A DNA stretch of 13,928 nucleotides from Verrucomicrobiia bacterium (GTDB lineage: Bacteria > Verrucomicrobiota > Verrucomicrobiia > JABWAM01), in the NCBI GenBank assembly GCA_013360985.1, contig JABWAM010000036.1, forward strand, positions 1-13,928, written 5' to 3'. Positions 6,338 through 13,102 of the stretch are shown here, piece by piece. The stretch's first letter is position 1; each line of letters starts with the position of its first letter. The translations under genes and the position numbers were made by a program. The notes beneath the pieces were generated by a model. The model was given only the letters and a program-made list of their open reading frames with translations, had not been told where the DNA came from and made no database searches.

Positions 6338-7786
6338 TCATACGTCCATGGTCTTCGGCGCGGGGCGGAGCCCCTTCGGCGCGGGAGGGACCACCCGAGG
6401 TTTCGCGCCGCCCGCGGACCAGTCCACGTCGCGGGTGAGATACATGACCGCGGCGAGGGCGAGGAAGAGGCCGATCGCGCCGACGAGGAGCGACCAATCC
6501 TGGAGCGTCAGGACGACATAGAGCCAGCCGTAGGCGAGCGCGAGCCACGCGGCGATCTGGCGTCCGCGGCCGGCGCTGCGAAAGACGGCGGCGCAATACG
6601 CCGCGACGAGGAGCGTCGAGGCCGCCGAGGCGACGAGGTAGGCGAGGCCGAAGCGCCACAGCTCGGAGAGCGAAAGGAGGAGCAGGTAGAAGAGGCAGAG
6701 CGCCGCGCCGACGAGAAGGTATTGGACGGCGTGCATGCGCGCCTTGGCGCGCGCCTCGGAGAGAACGAAGGCCGCGAAGACGAACGTGAAAAAGAGCGCG
6801 CCGTATTTGATCGAACGCTCGACGAGCCGGTAGGCGTCGAGTTTCGGCATGAGTTGCACGCCGAAGAGCGAGGCGTTGACCGCGGCGGGATCGAGGCCCG
6901 GGGCGGCCGCGTCGGTCCACCGCTGCGGAAAGCCGCGGCCGTACCATGCGGCCTTCCAGATCGCGGTGAATCCCTGGGGAGTGATTTTTCGTTCCGAAGG
7001 CGCGAAAGCGCCGCGGAAGGAGGGGTCGGGCCATTCCGAGGCAAGATGGACGACCGTTTGTCGTCCCGCCGGAACGAACTGGAGCGCGCCGCTCCCGCGG
7101 AAATCGAGCGGGAGACGGAAGGTCCCGCCGGCCTGCGCCGCGCGCGCGCCGAGGCGCGCGTGGACGCCGGAGGACCAGCCCGGAAGACGTGAGCCTGGGA
7201 CGAAGGGAATCTCTTCCTTTCCCCAGGCGAGGCGGAGGGTTTCTCCCGCGCCGCGGAGATCGCTGACTGCGAGCGTCACGACCGCGTCCGGCCAAAGGAT
7301 TTCGTCGGCCTCGATTTTGAGCGGCGCGAAGTCGGGTTTTTCGAAGCGGCCGCTCAAGGTCAACGTCGAACGGTAGACGACGGCGTCGTAGATCCCGCGA
7401 TGGAGGCGCTCAGGAGCGAGCCGGCCCTCGATGGCAAGCTCGGAGGGGAGGAAAAAGGCGGTGAAGATCCGCGTCGCGTCAACCTCGCGCTTCTCGACCC
7501 TGCCTTCGACGGAGATTTCCCTCCAGATCTTGTGGCGCGCGCGATACGGCACGGCGAGGACGGGGCCGAGCACCGCCTGATCGCGTCCCCAGGTCCCGGT
7601 GATCTCGGCGACAGCCTCGTGGCGTCGCTGCAGCCTTTCGCGCAGCACCGAGCCGATCATTCCGAGCGGGAGGAGCAGGGCGAGGATGAGCAAGGCGATC
7701 CCCGCGAGACGGAACGTCGCCGCATGACGGCCCGCCGAGGCGCCCGCGGCCGCGGAGTTTTGCGGGGGAAAGGAGGAGGCGGACAT
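6338..7786 (-). CDS. creD: CreD family inner-membrane protein
   Basis: A 482-residue protein close to the length of E. coli CreD (about 450). One N-terminal membrane helix (about 26-48) is followed by a large, probably periplasmic domain with SGALQFVPAGR and PSFRGAFAP motifs typical of the family. SLFGVQLMPKLDAYRLVERS leads into a block of five membrane helices (about 327-343, 352-375, 379-401, 411-429, 431-450) with VQYLLVGAALCLFYLLLLSLSE in outline and the closing MYLTRDVDW. CreD responds to the CreBC two-component system in enterobacteria and affects envelope and beta-lactam responses; its biochemical role is unsettled. No creB or creC is present here. The ATG at 7786 was chosen over a TTG ten codons upstream. 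Its 5' side borders the first copy of the dispersed element. Confidence 0.9.
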   Translation of the reverse strand: MSASSFPPQNSAAAGASAGRHAATFRLAGIALLILALLLPLGMIGSVLRERLQRRHEAVAEITGTWGRDQAVLGPVLAVPYRARHKIWREISVEGRVEKREVDATRIFTAFFLPSELAIEGRLAPERLHRGIYDAVVYRSTLTLSGRFEKPDFAPLKIEADEILWPDAVVTLAVSDLRGAGETLRLAWGKEEIPFVPGSRLPGWSSGVHARLGARAAQAGGTFRLPLDFRGSGALQFVPAGRQTVVHLASEWPDPSFRGAFAPSERKITPQGFTAIWKAAWYGRGFPQRWTDAAAPGLDPAAVNASLFGVQLMPKLDAYRLVERSIKYGALFFTFVFAAFVLSEARAKARMHAVQYLLVGAALCLFYLLLLSLSELWRFGLAYLVASAASTLLVAAYCAAVFRSAGRGRQIAAWLALAYGWLYVVLTLQDWSLLVGAIGLFLALAAVMYLTRDVDWSAGGAKPRVVPPAPKGLRPAPKTMDV

Positions 7787-7803
7787 GGGGGCTCGCGAGG
7801 GGG

Positions 7804-7832
7804 ATGCTGCGCCCAAAGAACGGAGAGGTCAA
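7804..7832 (-). promoter_or_regulatory. Possible creD promoter
   Basis: On the minus strand TTGACC (7827-7832) resembles a -35 box and is followed after 17 bases by CAGCAT (7804-7809), a poor -10 match. It ends about 18 bases before the creD ATG and lies just outside the dispersed element. Only the -35 half is good, so this is a weak call. Confidence 0.25.
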
Positions 7833-7841
7833 CGCCTCTGA

Positions 7842-7846
7842 CAAGG
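7842..7846 (+). repeat. Left flanking direct repeat of element copy 1 (CAAGG)
   Basis: CAAGG directly abuts the left terminal inverted repeat and recurs at 8149-8153 directly after the right one. This is the layout expected of a target-site duplication. If the element is taken to start at 7848, the duplication is six bases, CAAGGC. Confidence 0.5.
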
Positions 7847-8148
7847 CCCAAATCCCCGCGTCAGGCGTGGAGGAGTCCATCCTCGGTCGAGGAACCTGCG
7901 ACGCCCTCGCCACATTTTGGGCTCAAGCCGCGGCTGCGGCGCCGCCGGCGGCGGCGTCCTCCCTCGCTTCGCGACCGAGCGGATTTTTCCCAAGCACGGA
8001 CGGTGGAAAGGGAGGGCGAGGCCGCCGGCCGAGCCGTCGCGCCCCTCTTGTGGAGAGTCGGAAATCTCGACACGACCCACCCCTCCGATCCTCCATGGAT
8101 GATGAGGAGGGTTGCTCTCTAAAAATCGAGCGGATCCGTGGATTTGGG
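7847..8148 (+). mobile_element. MITE-like dispersed element, copy 1
   Basis: A ~300-base non-coding element with perfect 9-base terminal inverted repeats, CCCAAATCC (7847-7855) and GGATTTGGG (8140-8148), flanked by the direct repeat CAAGG. A second copy at 10912-11213 is in the same orientation. By hand alignment they differ at about 24 bases and one 1-base indel (about 92% identity), and similarity stops exactly at the terminal repeats. A 51-base block, 7958-8008, is identical in both. A 57-codon minus-strand frame (8096 to 7923) has the same length in both copies, but of its 12 changed codons about 10 change the amino acid, so it is probably not a selected protein. It fills the gap between the larC 3' end and the creD 5' end. 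The features fit a non-autonomous transposable element; no transposase is in the window. Confidence 0.68.
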
Positions 8149-8153
8149 CAAGG
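8149..8153 (+). repeat. Right flanking direct repeat of element copy 1 (CAAGG)
   Basis: The same five bases as at 7842-7846, placed immediately outside the right terminal inverted repeat. The agreement at both junctions supports a target-site duplication, although five bases could match by chance. Confidence 0.5.
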
Positions 8154-8160
8154 CGAAGAA

Positions 8161-8197
8161 GCGAGGTCCGTCGGATAAGGCCGACGCCTCACCTCGC
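8161..8197 (-). terminator. Nested hairpin over the larC stop codon
   Basis: GCGAGGT (8161-8167) pairs with ACCTCGC (8191-8197), and inside it CGTCGG (8169-8174) pairs with CCGACG (8181-8186) around ATAAGG. The structure covers the larC stop at 8189-8191 and lies just outside element copy 1. There is no T-tract after it on the minus strand, so factor-independent termination is doubtful. It could mark or protect the mRNA 3' end. Confidence 0.35.
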
Positions 8198-9448
8198 GCG
8201 CGAAGGCTTCGAAGGTCGCCGCTTCTTCGCGGAGGAAAGGAGGAGGCGCGCGCATTCGGCGGTCGCGGCGGCCCAGATGTCGCGCACGGGGCGTCCCGTT
8301 TTGCGCGCGAGGCGGTCGCAATCGGCGAACTCCGGTTTCGCGACGAGGAGGCGCCCCGCGCGCGCGCCGGTCTTGATCGCGACCGGGCCCCACGGGGTGC
8401 GCGCGGCGCGCGTTTCGCGATCGAGACAGAAGCGCGCCGAAGGCCTCACGCGGATTCCGAAGGTCCCCGTTTCGCGGAAGAGGGCTTCCGCGGTCTCTTT
8501 GGCCCGCTCCGGGTCCGCGAGCACGGTGAAGAGGACGCCGGGGCGGCCTTTCTTCATGAGGAGAGGGGTGAGGAAGGCGTCGCGCGCGCCGGAGGCGAGG
8601 AGGCGTTCGGCGGCCGCGGCGAGCACTTCGGGCGTCGCGTCGTCCACGTTGGTCTCGAGCACGACGACCTCGTCCTCTTCTGCGCGCGCGGCGGCGTTGG
8701 TTTGGCCGAGAACGACGCGGAGGACGTTGGGTTGCGAGGGATGCTCGCGTTGGCCGCAGCCGTAGCCGATGCGATCCACGGTCATCTCCGGCATGCGCCC
8801 AAACTCCTCGACGAATTCGGCGAGAATCGCCGCGCCGGTCGGGGTGATGAGTTCCGATTCGAGATCGATCTGGCGGATCGTGATGCCCTTCAAAATTTCC
8901 AAAGTGGCCGCCGTGGGAACGGGGAATCGTCCGTGCGCGCACTCGACGAATCCTTTCCCTTCGCAGGGAGTCGAGGCGGTGATCCGATCGGGCGCGAGCG
9001 CCTCGAGGAGGACGCAGACGCCGACGATGTCCACGATGGAATCGATGGCGCCGATCTCATGGAAGTGAACGTGCGCCGTCGGTTGGGCGTGGATCTTGCC
9101 CTCCGCCTCGGCGATGCGCCGAAAGACGTTCACCGCGCGCCGACGCACGAAGGGAGATAGGCGGCTCCGCTCGATCCTTCGCCGGATCTCGGCGAAGGAA
9201 CGGCCGTGCGCGTGGCGTCCGTGGGCGTGGGCGCGCCGCGGCGTCGCGCGCGGGAGATGCGCCTGGAAACGCATGCCGCGCACGCCGCCGCGCAGGGCGC
9301 GCGAGAAGGCGAGGCGATACTCGGACGAAAGCCCGAGCTTCCGCAGTTCGGAGACGAGACGCGCGCGAGGGACGCCGAGGTCGGTGAGCGCGGCGATCGT
9401 CATGTCGCCGCTGATGCCGCTGAAACAATCGAAATGCAGAAGTTTCAT
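8189..9448 (-). CDS. larC: Nickel-pincer cofactor (NPN) nickel chelatase LarC
   Basis: A 419-residue, single-frame LarC. It opens with the family hallmark MKLLHFDCFSGISGDM. A His-rich stretch (RRAHAHGRHAHGRSF) follows, then TAHVHFHEIGAIDSIVDIVG, FPVPTAATLEILKG and ELITPTGAAIL, all characteristic. The C-terminal half has LETNVDDATPEVL and LMKKGRPGVLFTVL. LarC inserts nickel into the pyridinium bis-thiocarboxylate mononucleotide cofactor made by LarB and LarE, used by lactate racemase and related LarA enzymes. In some lactobacilli larC is read through a programmed frameshift; here the protein is intact in one frame. I chose the ATG at 9448 because it matches the family start; an ATG six codons upstream (9466) is the alternative. 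It follows the small TPR gene by about 50 bases in the same orientation. larA, larB and larE are not in the window. Confidence 0.93.
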   Translation of the reverse strand: MKLLHFDCFSGISGDMTIAALTDLGVPRARLVSELRKLGLSSEYRLAFSRALRGGVRGMRFQAHLPRATPRRAHAHGRHAHGRSFAEIRRRIERSRLSPFVRRRAVNVFRRIAEAEGKIHAQPTAHVHFHEIGAIDSIVDIVGVCVLLEALAPDRITASTPCEGKGFVECAHGRFPVPTAATLEILKGITIRQIDLESELITPTGAAILAEFVEEFGRMPEMTVDRIGYGCGQREHPSQPNVLRVVLGQTNAAARAEEDEVVVLETNVDDATPEVLAAAAERLLASGARDAFLTPLLMKKGRPGVLFTVLADPERAKETAEALFRETGTFGIRVRPSARFCLDRETRAARTPWGPVAIKTGARAGRLLVAKPEFADCDRLARKTGRPVRDIWAAATAECARLLLSSAKKRRPSKPSRAR

Positions 9449-9499
9449 CGCGCGCGAGTCTCGCATGAATGCCGGTCGCCGGCAACGGCGTCGCGCGCG

Positions 9500-9853
9500 T
9501 CATGCGAGAGTTTCTTCGAGCCACCGGCGAAAGGCTTCCGTCGCTCGGAGCGCGGCAAGATCCCGATCTTTCATGAGATGGCGAAAGTCCGAGTAACCGA
9601 GCTCGACCGCTCGGCGGAGCGTGGCGAGAGCGCCCTCCTGGTCGCCCGTGAGAGAGAGGCTGCAGGCGAGGTTGTAGAGGACGAGCGGATCTTTCGGGCG
9701 TCGGCGCGCCAGGGCGCGATCCGCCGCGAGCCCTTCCGCGTAGAAGCCTTCCTCCGTGTACTGCTCGGCGATGGCGCGAAGGGCGTCGAGGTCGTCCGGC
9801 ATCGCGGCGACGACGCCCTCGAGCAGCGTGAGCGCCGGAGAACGCGCTTTCAT
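9500..9853 (-). CDS. Small TPR repeat protein
   Basis: A 117-residue protein made almost wholly of helical repeats. ALRAIAEQYTEEGFYAEGLAADRALARRRP and PLVLYNLACSLSLTGDQEGALATLRRAVELG (both in outline) fit two tetratricopeptide units. The end, DFRHLMKDRDLAALR...FRRWLE, matches the capping segment often seen at the end of bacterial TPR proteins. There is no signal peptide, so it should be cytoplasmic. TPR proteins bind other proteins; no partner can be named. The start overlaps the stop of the peptidase-like gene as ATGA (9850-9853), with GGAGGG (9860-9865) six bases upstream of the ATG. This makes translational coupling likely. larC follows about 50 bases downstream. Confidence 0.82.
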   Translation of the reverse strand: MKARSPALTLLEGVVAAMPDDLDALRAIAEQYTEEGFYAEGLAADRALARRRPKDPLVLYNLACSLSLTGDQEGALATLRRAVELGYSDFRHLMKDRDLAALRATEAFRRWLEETLA

Positions 9854-10791
9854 CGGCCGCCCTCCGCGTTTCCCGCCGCCGTGATCTTGGTGATGGCGAC
9901 CTCGCGAAAGCGCTCCTCGAGTGCTTCGAGGTTGCGATAGTGCCGCCCGTAGACGCGCTCAACGGCCGTTTCGAATTTCGTTCCATTCGCCATCATTTGC
10001 AGAAATTCGAGAAAGTCGGCGTCGGGATGATCCTCCATGAGCATCTGCACCAGGCGCGTCGCCTCGGCGTAGAAGGCCGCCACTTTCGCGGGATCGGAGG
10101 GGTAGCTTCCCGCGGAGGCGAGTTCGTCGAGCGGGAGATAGGCGGAGGCCTCCACCACGGTCGGGGGAAAATGGAAGCGGTAGCCTTTCGGCCGCGTGTA
10201 GGCGGTGAAATGGCGGCGCGCTTGCTGCTCGGCGAAGCCCTCGCCGAGCCAGACCGGCAGCCGTCCGCGCACGAAGCGGTGGACGGCGAGGTGGGCGATC
10301 TCGTGGGGAAGCACGATTCCCGTGAAGGGACGCGCCTTCGGAGGAGAGCACACGAAGATTTCGTTGTCGCGGCAGAGTCCGCCGCTCCAGCGGTCCACGC
10401 CGAACTTTTCCACGAAGGCGCGCCAGGCGTCGCCGCTTTCGAACAGAAAGATGTGCGCCTTGTTCTCCCAACGGTCCTCTTCCGCCTTCAGATCGCGTTT
10501 CACCGCCGCGTAAAACGTCTCCGCTTCTCCGGCGGCGCGCTCGGCCATCCAACGGTGGACGTAATGATAGATGAAGCGCTCGGAGTCCGCGTGTTGCCAG
10601 GGGATGCCCTCCATCTCCAAAACCTGTTGTCCGACGCGGGAAAGTTCCTGCGCGCGTTCATGGTCCCAGGAGAGATCTCGCAGCGGCACGGTCCCCGGCG
10701 TCGCCGCCGACGCGGAGATCGCGGCGCACGCCGACGCGAGGAGCGCGGCGCGGAGGCGCGAAGCGAATGGAGGGCATGTCGTCGGATTCAT
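9850..10791 (-). CDS. Secreted HExxH metallopeptidase-like protein (peptidase MA-like)
   Basis: A 313-residue protein with a signal peptide (basic FASRLRAALLASACAAISASAA, likely cleaved near residue 30). The zinc-site motif is HEIAH at 163-167. WLGEGFAEQ at 181-189 follows and offers E184 as a possible third ligand. The HEIAH...W.GEG.AE layout is that of peptidase MA-like (gluzincin-type) proteins. An upstream region with IFLFESGDAWRAF, and WSGGLCRDNEIFVC before the active site, also fits. It would act in the periplasm or at the envelope; the substrate is unknown and activity is not proven by sequence. I chose ATG 10791 because the 25 residues before it in the same frame (from 10866) are proline- and arginine-rich and would spoil the signal peptide. 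It leads a probable three-gene unit with the TPR gene (ATGA overlap) and larC. Confidence 0.78.
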   Translation of the reverse strand: MNPTTCPPFASRLRAALLASACAAISASAATPGTVPLRDLSWDHERAQELSRVGQQVLEMEGIPWQHADSERFIYHYVHRWMAERAAGEAETFYAAVKRDLKAEEDRWENKAHIFLFESGDAWRAFVEKFGVDRWSGGLCRDNEIFVCSPPKARPFTGIVLPHEIAHLAVHRFVRGRLPVWLGEGFAEQQARRHFTAYTRPKGYRFHFPPTVVEASAYLPLDELASAGSYPSDPAKVAAFYAEATRLVQMLMEDHPDADFLEFLQMMANGTKFETAVERVYGRHYRNLEALEERFREVAITKITAAGNAEGGR

Positions 10792-10864
10792 GAAGGGCCG
10801 GCTTCGACCGTCGAGAGATGGGCGCTCTCGGGCTCGATCAGGATCGCCTCCATGCCAAGGCCGC

Positions 10865-10894
10865 ACCCTAATCCTCGAAATGCCCGGGCGTCAA
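10865..10894 (-). promoter_or_regulatory. Possible promoter of the peptidase-TPR-larC unit
   Basis: On the minus strand TTGACG (10889-10894) matches the -35 consensus in five of six positions. TAGGGT (10865-10870) follows after 18 bases and keeps T1, A2 and T6 of the -10 box. It lies between element copy 2 and the ATG at 10791, leaving a leader of roughly 65 bases. The high-GC background makes the -35 match notable, but the -10 box is weak. Confidence 0.35.
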
Positions 10895-10911
10895 GGCCCC
10901 GCCGCGTCGAT

Positions 10912-11213
10912 CCAAATCCCCGCGTAAGGCGTGGGGGGAGTCCATCCTTGGTCGAGGAACAGGCGACGCCCTCGCAACATTTTGGACTCAAGCCGCTACC
11001 GCGGCGCCGCTGCCGGCGACGCCCTCCCTCGCTTCGCGACCGAGCGGATTTTTCCCAAGCACGGACGGTGGAAGGGTAGGGCGAGGCCGCCGGCCGAGCC
11101 GCCGCACCCCTCTTGTGGGGAGTCGGAAATCTCGACACAACCCACCCCTCCGATCCTCCATGGATGATGATGAGGGTTGCTCTCTGAAAATGGAGCTGAT
11201 CCGTGGATTTGGG
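10912..11213 (+). mobile_element. MITE-like dispersed element, copy 2
   Basis: The second copy of the ~300-base element, same orientation as copy 1, starting CCAAATCC (10912-10919) and ending GGATTTGGG (11205-11213). The 51-base invariant block is at 11023-11073. Differences from copy 1 cluster in the GC-rich stretch just left of this block, about 10995-11022. No clean flanking duplication is seen: GAT stands on both sides (10909-10911 and 11214-11216), but three bases are not informative. It fills the gap between the 3' end of the cytochrome b/c fusion gene and the promoter region of the peptidase-like gene, the same relative position as copy 1. The 57-codon minus-strand frame recurs at 11161 to 10988. 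No transposase is present, so the copy is non-autonomous if mobile. Confidence 0.65.
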
Positions 11214-11259
11214 GATCTGACGACGGATTGTGCAGCCCGCCGAAAAATGCGCCGATGGC

Positions 11260-13038
11260 CTACGCGGATTTTGCCGAGGCGCCGTCGGGTTTCGCCTTTT
11301 CTTTCGGGGCGATTCGTCGCGCCGCCGTATCGCCGGGGTGCGTCTCGCGAAGCCACGACTCGGAGACGCGTCCATCCAGCCAGGCCCAGTTCATCGGAGA
11401 GACGTCCGGGTCGAGCATGACGTGATAGAGATGCCAGACGAAGATCGCGAGAACCGCGAGGACCGCTTCGTAGAAGTGAATGGTGGTCGCCACATCGATG
11501 ACCCAGCGCGGCAGGCCGCGGGTCACGTCCATCTTGAACCAGATGACGAGTCCGGTGACGCCCATGATCGCCGTGCCCCAGAGCACCGCCCAATATTCGA
11601 TTTTCTCAGGATAACCGAATCGTCCGAAGCGCGGTTTTTCCGAACGACGCCCCATGAGGTCGCGCGCGGCAGCCGCGAGATCTCGCGCGTCGGCGCGTGT
11701 GGGCAGGAGGTCGCGCAGGAGACGGCGTCCTTCGCGCGCCACGGCAAGATAGATCAGATGCCCGACGCCGAGGGTGAGCAGAAGGACTCCGGCGATCCGG
11801 TGCCCCATCCTCCGAAACTCTTCGCTCGGTCCGCCGAGCCAGGCCACCCAGGATTCGGGATACTTGAGGGCAAACCCGGTGAGCGCGAGGTAGACGAAGC
11901 ACGAGGCGAGGAGAAAATGCTGGATTCGCTGGGCGAGGTCCATGCGGAGCACGACGCGATCCGGAGCGCGCAAGGATTTCATCGCTTTGCGCCGCCAAAC
12001 GAGGGCGTTGTGGAGGAGCATGAAGCCGATGATCCCGGAGATCAGCGCGAGATAGAAACGCCGCACCCCACGGTTGATCGTTCCGCCAAGGCCTTCGCCG
12101 CCGCCGTGAGGCACATGAATTTTTCCTTCGGTGAAACGGGTGGTCGCGCCGGGATGGCATCGGCCGCAGGTGTTCACCAGGTTCGCGGGATGAACGCTCG
12201 AACGCGGATCGGAAGAGGGAAATACGTCGTGGACGCCGTGGCAGCTTGCGCAGTTGGCGGCGCGCGTGGAGCCGAACCGTCCCGCCAGACCGTGATAGCT
12301 TTCGTGAAAAGTCGTCACGCGGTCCGAAGGCAGATTGAAGCGGGTGTTCATGCGCTCCGAGGCGTGGCATCGGCGGCAGGTTTCGCCGGAAGTTGCGCTC
12401 GGCGAAACGCCCTTGCGCGGCGCGGCATGTTCGGTGTGGCAGTCCGTGCAGGCCGGCGCCTCGCGGGCGCCGGAGGCGAGCGCGCGTCCGTGCACGCTCT
12501 CCCGCATTTGCGCAGCAATCTTCGGATGGCACGGCCCGCAGGTCTGCGTCTGTTTCGCGGGGTCGAGCCGCGAGCCGAGGGCGTTCGCCTTCGCGATGTC
12601 GTGGACGCCGTGGCAGCCCGCGCAATTGGGCGCGTTCGTTTTCCCCGCCATGCGGGCGCGGGTGTGCGCGCCCGCTTCGCCGCTGCGCATCGCGCGCGCG
12701 TGGCACGACGCGCAAGCGACCGGTTTCGCGATGAACCCATCCGCATGCGGGATTTCGGCGGCGTCCGTGTGGCAAGAGACGCAGGCGTTGGCCGCGTGGA
12801 CGGAGCGTCCGAAAGCCTCGGCGTCCACGAAGAGCGAGATTTCCGCGCCGCGTTTTCCCCGGGGTTTCAAGGCGCGGTCTCCGTGGCAGGCGAGGCACTC
12901 CGCGTGGGGATCCTCTCCTCTCGCCGTCTCGATTCGAAGGAGCGAAGCGGAGAGCAGAAGAGCGGCGATGATCCAGGCCGCGAACGCGCGGAACGACGGC
13001 GCAGAGGCGTTCCAATTCAAGGGAAGGGGCGCCCTCAT
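11260..13038 (-). CDS. Nonaheme cytochrome c fused to membrane cytochrome b (CbcL-like)
   Basis: A 592-residue fusion. An N-terminal membrane-targeting segment (about 17-35) is followed by a periplasmic domain with nine CxxCH heme sites, with first cysteines at 48, 86, 109, 139, 167, 197, 221, 263 and 291. The C-terminal half (about 325-570) is a membrane cytochrome b of the HydC/FdnI type with five hydrophobic segments. Candidate b-heme ligands include H343, H374, H413, H427, H521, H536 and H539. The tail WAWLDGRVSESWLRETHPG is typical of formate dehydrogenase gamma-like subunits. Nine c hemes plus a di-heme b domain is the content reported for Geobacter CbcL, an inner-membrane quinol oxidase feeding extracellular electron transfer. 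By inference this protein takes electrons from menaquinol and passes them to the periplasm. A monoheme cytochrome c gene lies 64 bases upstream. The ATG at 13038 lacks a clear Shine-Dalgarno. Confidence 0.87.
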   Translation of the reverse strand: MRAPLPLNWNASAPSFRAFAAWIIAALLLSASLLRIETARGEDPHAECLACHGDRALKPRGKRGAEISLFVDAEAFGRSVHAANACVSCHTDAAEIPHADGFIAKPVACASCHARAMRSGEAGAHTRARMAGKTNAPNCAGCHGVHDIAKANALGSRLDPAKQTQTCGPCHPKIAAQMRESVHGRALASGAREAPACTDCHTEHAAPRKGVSPSATSGETCRRCHASERMNTRFNLPSDRVTTFHESYHGLAGRFGSTRAANCASCHGVHDVFPSSDPRSSVHPANLVNTCGRCHPGATTRFTEGKIHVPHGGGEGLGGTINRGVRRFYLALISGIIGFMLLHNALVWRRKAMKSLRAPDRVVLRMDLAQRIQHFLLASCFVYLALTGFALKYPESWVAWLGGPSEEFRRMGHRIAGVLLLTLGVGHLIYLAVAREGRRLLRDLLPTRADARDLAAAARDLMGRRSEKPRFGRFGYPEKIEYWAVLWGTAIMGVTGLVIWFKMDVTRGLPRWVIDVATTIHFYEAVLAVLAIFVWHLYHVMLDPDVSPMNWAWLDGRVSESWLRETHPGDTAARRIAPKEKAKPDGASAKSA

Positions 13039-13059
13039 CGTCGTGGGAAAGCGAAACGT

Positions 13060-13080
13060 CGGCGGCGGTTTCCGCCGCCG
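13060..13080 (-). promoter_or_regulatory. Strong hairpin between the two cytochrome genes
   Basis: A perfect 9-base-pair, all-GC stem (arms 13060-13068 and 13072-13080) closes a three-base loop, in the 64-base gap between the cytochrome c stop and the fusion gene start. A second small stem, ATTCC/GGAAT with loop GCGTC, lies at 13089-13103 and touches the stop codon. No T-tract follows. Such a stem can stabilise the upstream message or cause partial termination, giving more small cytochrome than fusion protein; that role is inference. Confidence 0.4.
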
Positions 13081-13102
13081 CCGCCGCCATTCCGCGTCGG
13101 AA

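Noticed and set aside
7923..8096. 57-codon frame conserved in length in both copies of the dispersed element (also 10988-11161)
   Set aside because: Of about 13 base differences in this frame, 11 alter the protein (10 codons) and 2 are silent, the opposite of selection on a protein. Other frames are equally open because of base composition.
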